A stretch of 64,000 nucleotides of DNA from positions 1-64,000 of the forward strand of contig DATHTK010000057.1 of assembly GCA_035463295.1 (NCBI GenBank). The letters run 5' to 3'. Source of the stretch: DATHTK01 sp035463295. GTDB lineage: Bacteria > Actinomycetota > Rubrobacteria > Rubrobacterales > Rubrobacteraceae. Of this stretch, positions 58,507 to 64,000 are shown piece by piece. The translations under genes and the position numbers were made by a program. Every line of letters begins with the position of its first letter. Position 1 is the first letter of the stretch. A model generated the notes under the pieces. That model had not been told where the DNA came from. It ran no database searches and saw nothing but the letters and a program-made list of their open reading frames with translations.

Positions 58507-60995
58507 TCGAGCACCTCCAGGCTCAACCTCTGCGGATCTAGGGTGAGCAACTCCGCAGGGAGCGACGCGCCTTCCTCACCGGCTCGCGGCGCTCGGGCTT
58601 CGAGGAAGGGGCGCGACTCACCCTTCTCCCCTCGTTCCGTGATCCGATACAGTTCGTCCACGTCCACCATCATCACGCCCGGCACGGACTGCACGGCGGC
58701 GACGACCTCGCTCAACGCGACGCCCTCGCCGAAGGAGCGCGCCTCAAACCCGAACCGTTCCTGCAACGCCGCGGCGACCGCCACCACTACCCGCTCGGGT
58801 ATGTGATCCGGGTCGGTCTCTATATTCGCGGTCATCCCGAAGCGAACCGGCTCGTACTCCTCGACCCTCAGGGGAAGCTGCCTGGCGCCCGCGGCGCGCA
58901 TCGCCCTCACGAGGTTCGCCACCAGGTCGACGCCCACCGCTCTCCCCGCGGGACCCGCCACCGTCACGAACACCTCGCGGGTCTCCCCGGTCCAGACCCA
59001 GGTAGCCAGCGCCTTGGCGATGCCTGCGTAGGCGCGGGCGAAGTCCTCGTGGTCGCGCAGCGAGACTACGCGATCTAGGGTGAGCACGGTGAGCGGGGCG
59101 TTGCGCCGGGCCTCGTCCCGCGGTTCGGGGTCTTCGGCCCCCAGGGCGGCGAGCGGGTTCTCGACGCCCCGCACGCCGAGCACGGCCGTCAGCAACAGGC
59201 TCAACTGCCCGGCCCGAACGAGCCCGCTCGTCCCGATGCCCTTTCGGTACGTGGCGCGTACGTTCTCCCGCCCGCTTGGGAGGCGCGCCCCGGTGCGGTT
59301 GTCGCCGAACTGCACGGTGGTCCTGTTCTCCTCGTCGGTGCGGGTGACGAAGACGCGCTCGTCGGAGCCGCGCGCGTAGAGGCTCGACACCTCGTGCCAC
59401 CTGACGTCGTTCACGCGCACCTCGAGCGTGGACTCCGTCCCGCTCGGGGTCGGCGCGGAGGTGCGGGTGAGCAGCGGCTCGCGCAGCGTGAAGCGCTGGA
59501 AGACCGCGGAGGCGTCGCCGCTGCCTAGCACCTCCTCCCTCGTCTCGCCGTGCGTGGCGGGCGCGACGTTTGCGTAGATGGTCAGGGTGTCGCGCCGGTA
59601 GCTGTGATCCAGATCCTCCGTGAGGCGGAGCTTCGTGAGGCCGTCTTGGAGACCGGCCTCGAGCAGGGTCGCCGGCTCGCTTCGGGGCTCCCCGCTCTCG
59701 GCGTCCTGGCCGGAGAAGACCAGGGCCCGCCCCTCGGGGAGCTCGTCCACCCGCTCGTCGAGGAGCACCTCGTCCCCCCGGACGGGCTCCGTAACGGGAT
59801 ACTCGGCGATCTCCAGTGGCTCGCTCTGGACGAATACCAGCGTGTCCCGCCGCCCTTCGCCGAATTTCTCTACAAGGTTCTCGCCCCTCAGCCTGAGACG
59901 GGTGGTCTTGGCGGTGAGCGTGAAGTCGGTCTGCGACGCCTCCTCTACCTCCCGTGTCTGGTAGACCTCCTGGTAGTTGGGCCGGGAGAGCACCACCCAG
60001 CTTCCGCGCGTTATCCGCCGGTAGACGGCGTCCAGGTCTACGGTGTGGGCGGACCGGATCTCGAAGCGCGGCCACTGCGTGTCTGAGAGTTGGGATTCGT
60101 CCTCGACGTAGCTCTCCTTGATACTCTCGGGCATGGAGCGCCAGTCGGGGGCGTTGTGTCCGAAGATGGCCGCCGTCTGGCGGAACGCGTACGCTCTGGG
60201 GTCCCGCGCCGGCGCGATGGTCCTTCCGAACCTCCTCCATCCGAGCCCTTCGTCCCAGGTCACCCTCGTGCGTCCGGCGTCGGCGGTGACGGTCTTTACG
60301 CGGCGGAAGTCCCAGTTCTCGTTGCCCCCGGCGTCCTCGCGCTCGGAGCCGACGAGCAGGAGACCGTCGCCCGGCTGGAGCCCGGTGGTCGTGCCCCAGA
60401 GGTAGAGTTCGGTGTCGTCAATAGCGGGCCTTTTCGGCTCGGTCTGGCGCGCGCACAGCGCGTTCCAGGCGACGCGGGCTTCGATCCCCTCTACGGTCTC
60501 GAAGGTCTGGGGGAGCTCGTCCTGGCCCGGCAGGCTCTGGACCTTGGTGCCTTTGTCGAGGCTGACCACGCGCGGTGAGCCCGGCGCGTCTTCCAGCTCG
60601 AAGGCCAGATGGGCGCTCGCCGCGATGCCGGGCTTGAGCTCGTAGCCGATGAGCCGCGCCAGGTGGAGCAGCGAGAGCCTCTCCGTCGCGGTGCGCAGGT
60701 ACGACTCGTTGGCGATGCGCTCGGAGTAGAAGGTGAGCACGTCAGCGACCGTAGCCCAGGCGTCGAGCAGCGCGACCGCGAAGTCGTCGTCGCTGCGGGT
60801 GTTGAGGTCGAGCAGCGCGGGCAGCCGCGAGTCCGACAGGCGCGCCAGCATGGATCTCTTGAACCGGGCGTGGGTCCCGATGCGGTAAGCTATCACCGAG
60901 AGACCGGGACGGTTGTACACCTCGCCCGGCGTGCCGACCTCGAGCCCCTCGCAGCAGCCGCACTCGTCGAGGAGCGCTGCCCGTGGCGCATCCAT
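58503..60995 (-). CDS. Baseplate assembly protein (gpJ/gp6-like), second copy
   Basis: 830 residues, the 'putative baseplate assembly protein' (TIGR02243-like) family. LNTRSDDDFAVALLDAWATV and DVLTFYSERIANESYLRTAT are its N-terminal signature; the C-terminal part (GRAVGVDLVANLVRAMRAAG, VVVAVAAALQERFGFEARSF) is the gpJ-type arm. Such proteins form the inner wedge that joins tail tube and fibres. It follows a paralogous baseplate gene; one copy probably contacts the sheath side, the other the spike side. The ATG lies directly after the previous stop with no gap. Start MDAPRAALLDECGCCEGLEV is typical. Confidence 0.88.
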   Translation of the reverse strand: MDAPRAALLDECGCCEGLEVGTPGEVYNRPGLSVIAYRIGTHARFKRSMLARLSDSRLPALLDLNTRSDDDFAVALLDAWATVADVLTFYSERIANESYLRTATERLSLLHLARLIGYELKPGIAASAHLAFELEDAPGSPRVVSLDKGTKVQSLPGQDELPQTFETVEGIEARVAWNALCARQTEPKRPAIDDTELYLWGTTTGLQPGDGLLLVGSEREDAGGNENWDFRRVKTVTADAGRTRVTWDEGLGWRRFGRTIAPARDPRAYAFRQTAAIFGHNAPDWRSMPESIKESYVEDESQLSDTQWPRFEIRSAHTVDLDAVYRRITRGSWVVLSRPNYQEVYQTREVEEASQTDFTLTAKTTRLRLRGENLVEKFGEGRRDTLVFVQSEPLEIAEYPVTEPVRGDEVLLDERVDELPEGRALVFSGQDAESGEPRSEPATLLEAGLQDGLTKLRLTEDLDHSYRRDTLTIYANVAPATHGETREEVLGSGDASAVFQRFTLREPLLTRTSAPTPSGTESTLEVRVNDVRWHEVSSLYARGSDERVFVTRTDEENRTTVQFGDNRTGARLPSGRENVRATYRKGIGTSGLVRAGQLSLLLTAVLGVRGVENPLAALGAEDPEPRDEARRNAPLTVLTLDRVVSLRDHEDFARAYAGIAKALATWVWTGETREVFVTVAGPAGRAVGVDLVANLVRAMRAAGARQLPLRVEEYEPVRFGMTANIETDPDHIPERVVVAVAAALQERFGFEARSFGEGVALSEVVAAVQSVPGVMMVDVDELYRITERGEKGESRPFLEARAPRAGEEGASLPAELLTLDPQRLSLEVLE

Positions 60996-63470
60996 CTACT
61001 TCCCCCCTTCCATAACGAGGCGGAGCACACCGTTTTCGGGAAAGTTGGGATCATTGTCCAGGCGGACGATCTCCAGCCGGTGCATGGTGAGTCTGCCCTC
61101 CAGGAGGGCCCGCTCGTCCTGCGCGCCCTGGCGCCCGAATACGGGGATCTCGACCCGGTCCACCCCTTCGACGCCCTGCGCCGCCTCGTAGAGACGGCTG
61201 AGGTGCACAGGCTGGCCGAACGTGAAGTTGTCCGGATGGAAGAGGCCGCGCCTTCCGTCAGGCAGGTTCCGGTTGCCGAGCACCTCAAGCAGCGCGGCTT
61301 TCACGTCGCTCCGGAAATGTTCGGGCAGCACGCACACCATCATCTCGACCTCGAGCGGCACGTACCGGGGACCGTCCACCTCGAGGTCGTGGCCGGCGAG
61401 CCGGTACTGCTCCAGGTGCGCCCTGAGCTCCTGCTCGAAGTCGGCGTCGACCGGACGCCCACCGAAGCGGTCGACCGTGAGAAAGATCGTGTACCAACTC
61501 CCCGTCCAGCGGACCGTGGCCGCGGCCCGCTGTACCTGGGGATGGCGCTGGGCGACCTCGGCGTAATCTTCGGGTGTGACGGCGCGTTCCTGGACGCGGA
61601 AGGCGCTCGGGGCGTTCTGGCGCACCCGCTCGATGCTCTCCGGCTCGACTCCCCCTCCGGCGGCAATGGGGTTGCGCGCGGCCAGAACGTCGCCGTCTTC
61701 GGTTACGACATAGGAGATCGCATCGGCTCCAACGTTGCCCCTCACGCCGTTGCCGACGCGGTAGCGCGCGGTGAACCCGGTGCCTCTCGCCGGACGCAGC
61801 CCGAACGTGTCGTCGCCGAAGCGCAAGAAGGCGCGGCCGTCAGCCTCGATCTCGGCTACGAAGCGCCGGGTGGCGGGTCCGCTCTCCAGCAGGTCGCGTC
61901 CGGGGAGCCACTTCGCACCGTCGCTGTCGCTCAACCTCACCTGCGGTAGCGTCTCGCGGAGATCCCAGCGCACCGCGGACGTGGCTGGTCGACTGTCGAC
62001 AAAAGGCGCGGCCTGGGTGAGCGGGCTTCTCTCGAGGGGCGGTCGGAAGCGCGGGAAGATCGGTTCGGGCTCATCTGTGCCGGGCCGGGCGTCGTTGCGA
62101 GTGCGGGGTATCGGGGCTTCGTCGGGGACGGAGCCGAGGGGCTCGCGTTCGATAGTGAGCCCGTGGTCGGCGAGCACGATGTTGCCGAGGGCGACGCTCA
62201 CGTTCTCGACGTACTGCCTTCCGTGCTCTTCGTCTGTTCTCGCGGAGACGCACAGCGGGAACGGCAGGCCGTCCTCGGGGTGCCATTCGATCTCGGTTAC
62301 CTCCACGGGGTCGTCGTTTGGCTCTGGCGCGAACCTGCCGCCGAGCGGGTCTATGGTGGGTGTCACCCTCGTCAGGCGCACGGCGTGGCGATGCTTCGGG
62401 TCGGCGTCGCCGGGGGCGCCGGTGCGCGGGCCGCGCACCTCCTCGAAGAGGAGGAAGTCACCCGGTTCGAGGTCGTTCAAGGACTCTCGAAGCGTGGCCC
62501 GGGTGGTCCCTTTCGGGAGGCAGCACTCGCGGTCGCCCCACGTGTAGAACTCGAGGGCGTTATGGTCCTCGTAGAGCGTTACCGGGTGCATCGTCTCGAA
62601 GACCTCCGCTCCGGCGCTCGTGGCGGCAGACATTCTGTGGGGGGGTATCGTGCCGGGGGGCTCGTCTACCCTGGTCAGCAGCCGGGTGCCCTTCGGCAGC
62701 TCTACCCCATCGGTTCGCACCAGCACCTGCGTCCAGGCGCGGGCGTTGCAGCCGTCGTGCATAAAGTAGTCCACCAGTCGCGCGTGGCGCCGGGCCGAGA
62801 CGCGCCGCCGCGCCGTGCCGAGGTACGCCTCGGTCGCTACGGCGTCCTGCTGGTAGCTCAGGTAGTCGCCGACGTAGGCGAGGAGTTCGACGAGCGTGAT
62901 CTGGAGGTCCGCGGGGTTACGTTCCTCCCAGTCCGGCATCAGGACCGAGAGCCTGTCGAGCATGAGCCTCCGGAAGCTGGCGTAGTCCTTTGCCAGGTAG
63001 TCCAGCTCGGGCTCGGGCAGGATCTCGACGGGGCACGAGGGGTCTGGTGCGCAGTCAAACTCCGAGGGGCACTCGACCTTGAACGAGAAGGTCACTTCCG
63101 AGAAGAGCGGGTCGAGGTCGTCGTGCTCCAGTCGCAGGGTGTAGGGTGAGAAGTCGCCCACGCCGTTCGAGGACTCATCGTCGTCCCGGACATCCACCCG
63201 GAGCACGCCGCCCGGCAGCTCGACGGGATCGCCGACCATCTCTATCCGGGTGACGCGCCCGCCGCCGGTGATCCCGACGTCTGCCGCCGTGAGATCTGGC
63301 GGTACTATGGTCTTGGTCACGCCGGGAGCGGGGGGAACGAAGTGAAGGAAGAGGCTCCTCTGGTCGGAGGAGACCTCCAGGAAGTCTATGCCCATGAGGC
63401 TATCGTGCTCGCTCAAGGCGGCGCGACGGCGTTCGTCGTTGCAGCTGTGGACTCGCGTGGGGGTGGTCAC
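60996..63470 (-). CDS. Baseplate assembly protein (gpJ/gp6-like), first copy
   Basis: 824 residues from a GTG at 63470, which overlaps the gp25 stop in GTGA (63467-63470). The N-terminus HSCNDERRRAALSEHDSLMG then IDFLEV matches the family's usual C-D-E-R-R-R opening, so the start is well supported. DYLAKDYASFRRLMLDRLSV and NPADLQITLVELLAYVGDYL mark the baseplate domain, and the C-terminal half shares GTGFTARYRVGNGVRGNVGA with the second copy. Internal deletions relative to family length are not seen. A distinctive middle region around residues 270-430 includes Cys-rich bits (GDRECCLPKGTTRATLRESL). Structural role in the baseplate wedge. Confidence 0.88.
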   Translation of the reverse strand: MTTPTRVHSCNDERRRAALSEHDSLMGIDFLEVSSDQRSLFLHFVPPAPGVTKTIVPPDLTAADVGITGGGRVTRIEMVGDPVELPGGVLRVDVRDDDESSNGVGDFSPYTLRLEHDDLDPLFSEVTFSFKVECPSEFDCAPDPSCPVEILPEPELDYLAKDYASFRRLMLDRLSVLMPDWEERNPADLQITLVELLAYVGDYLSYQQDAVATEAYLGTARRRVSARRHARLVDYFMHDGCNARAWTQVLVRTDGVELPKGTRLLTRVDEPPGTIPPHRMSAATSAGAEVFETMHPVTLYEDHNALEFYTWGDRECCLPKGTTRATLRESLNDLEPGDFLLFEEVRGPRTGAPGDADPKHRHAVRLTRVTPTIDPLGGRFAPEPNDDPVEVTEIEWHPEDGLPFPLCVSARTDEEHGRQYVENVSVALGNIVLADHGLTIEREPLGSVPDEAPIPRTRNDARPGTDEPEPIFPRFRPPLERSPLTQAAPFVDSRPATSAVRWDLRETLPQVRLSDSDGAKWLPGRDLLESGPATRRFVAEIEADGRAFLRFGDDTFGLRPARGTGFTARYRVGNGVRGNVGADAISYVVTEDGDVLAARNPIAAGGGVEPESIERVRQNAPSAFRVQERAVTPEDYAEVAQRHPQVQRAAATVRWTGSWYTIFLTVDRFGGRPVDADFEQELRAHLEQYRLAGHDLEVDGPRYVPLEVEMMVCVLPEHFRSDVKAALLEVLGNRNLPDGRRGLFHPDNFTFGQPVHLSRLYEAAQGVEGVDRVEIPVFGRQGAQDERALLEGRLTMHRLEIVRLDNDPNFPENGVLRLVMEGGK

Positions 63471-63829
63471 CCTACGCCTCCCCGGACGAACTCTGCCACC
63501 TGGCGCTGCTCGGTTCGCCGCACGACGTACTGCACCCGGACGCGCAGGGTCTCGTCTTCGTTCTGGACGTCCACTGCTTCGACCAGGATCAGGTCCCCCA
63601 GCCACTGCTGGAGGGCGCCCTGGACCGTGAGCTGGGTGGCGGTGGCGAGCGCGTCGTTGTTGGGCGCGAAGAGGAGCTGCATCACCCCGCTGCCGAAGGT
63701 CGGGCGGTTGACCCGCTCCCCGGGCGAGGTGAAGAGGACCTGTTCGATCAGGTTCCTTATGTGATCCTCCGCGCCGGTGCGCGCTGTGCGGCCCTTGCCG
63801 TCGAAGTGAAACGGATAGTCTATCTGCAC
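63467..63829 (-). CDS. gp25/GPW-family baseplate wedge protein
   Basis: 120 residues. HFDGKGRTARTGAEDHIRNL and the hallmark TSPGERVNRPTFGSGVMQLL (family G-E-R-x-x-x-P-x-F-G) define the GPW/gp25 (T6SS TssE-like) family. QGALQQWLGDLILVEAVDVQ ends with a strand. It nucleates the sheath at the baseplate. The GTG start at 63829 follows the upstream stop by one base, and it is coupled to the next gene by GTGA. Confidence 0.9.
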   Translation of the reverse strand: MQIDYPFHFDGKGRTARTGAEDHIRNLIEQVLFTSPGERVNRPTFGSGVMQLLFAPNNDALATATQLTVQGALQQWLGDLILVEAVDVQNEDETLRVRVQYVVRRTEQRQVAEFVRGGVG

Positions 63830-63830
63830 C

Positions 63831-64000
63831 TCAGGACCCCTTTACTCTCACCTGGGTAACGAGGATGTTCAACCCCGTGCCGTTGGGCGCGCACACGGCC
63901 TGGCTGTCCTGCAGGAGCACGGGAACTCCACCCGCGCGGACCCGCAAGGCGCCGGTCACCCACTGGGCGGTGACGCAGGGCAGGGGACCGGCCGGGGTGG
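63831..64000 (-). CDS. Injection-system protein, C-terminus (partial)
   Basis: The frame enters from the right edge and ends at a TGA at 63831-63833. About 56 residues include LRVRAGGVPVLLQDSQAVCA and GTGLNILVTQVRVKGS. The L-L-L-Q-D-S-Q-A-x-C-x-P-x-G-T pattern is common in the small protein preceding gp25 in phage-tail-like clusters. Function is unknown; a spike-tip or PAAR-like partner is possible. Confidence 0.65.
   Translation of the reverse strand, partial: TPAGPLPCVTAQWVTGALRVRAGGVPVLLQDSQAVCAPNGTGLNILVTQVRVKGS

Noticed and set aside
1..64000. tRNA or rRNA genes
   Set aside because: No cloverleaf-like sequence with a T-loop GGTTCGAATCC-type box or rRNA segment was noticed; short ones could have been missed by eye.

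Overview
The window is high-GC actinobacterial DNA. GC-rich codons, frequent GTG/TTG starts, Shine-Dalgarno (SD) sites of the AGGAGG type, paired VanW proteins and a siroheme-decarboxylase-like fusion suggest a Rubrobacter-like lineage. That assignment is inference from gene content; no rRNA or tRNA gene was seen to confirm it.

Layout. 0-7 kb: sulfatase C-terminus, DUF2723 membrane protein, alpha/beta hydrolase, then a MarR regulator translationally coupled to an RND exporter behind an operator-rich promoter. 7-12.9 kb: orphan NarL-type regulator, PASTA Ser/Thr kinase, small unknowns, first VanW protein. 12.9-17.2 kb (minus): a four-gene cassette (PLP decarboxylase, AMP-forming acyl ligase, acyl carrier protein, GNAT protein) that resembles genes normally found beside exosortase A. 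17.5-22.1 kb: second VanW protein, a beta-lactamase-fold serine hydrolase and the lipid II flippase MurJ, which give an envelope theme. 22.2-25.9 kb: a possible small ORF and a BarA-like hybrid histidine kinase.

26-31.5 kb is a more AT-rich, decayed island. It holds a frameshifted tyrosine integrase, a second NarL-type regulator, a lipoprotein, a 5'-truncated PD-(D/E)XK nuclease, a TolB-like propeller and an IS630 remnant. A roughly 90-110 bp module encoding a CxxC peptide occurs twice.

31.5-44 kb is metabolic core. It carries a polar amino-acid ABC transporter interleaved with a HisC-like aminotransferase and a broken M20 peptidase, a family-4 uracil-DNA glycosylase, an AhbA-AhbB-like fusion, a TauE permease, a haloacid dehalogenase, a DapA-like aldolase, an LLM oxidoreductase and a reverse-transsulfuration pair. 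44-48 kb has small membrane proteins (two of only about 50 residues) and an MFS exporter. 48.0-48.5 kb carries three tandem units, each with a nine-codon micro-ORF behind an SD-like sequence. Two HD-GYP proteins follow, one with a changed HD motif and the other with a degenerate GGDEF domain. A SARP/BTAD regulator and a nuclease-like protein come next.

53.7-64.0 kb (minus) is the 3' part of a phage-tail-like contractile injection system baseplate operon: gp25/GPW, two baseplate-J-type proteins, a tail-I-like/beta-helix protein and a large DUF6519-type protein. It runs off the right edge, so sheath, tube and ATPase genes would lie outside the window.
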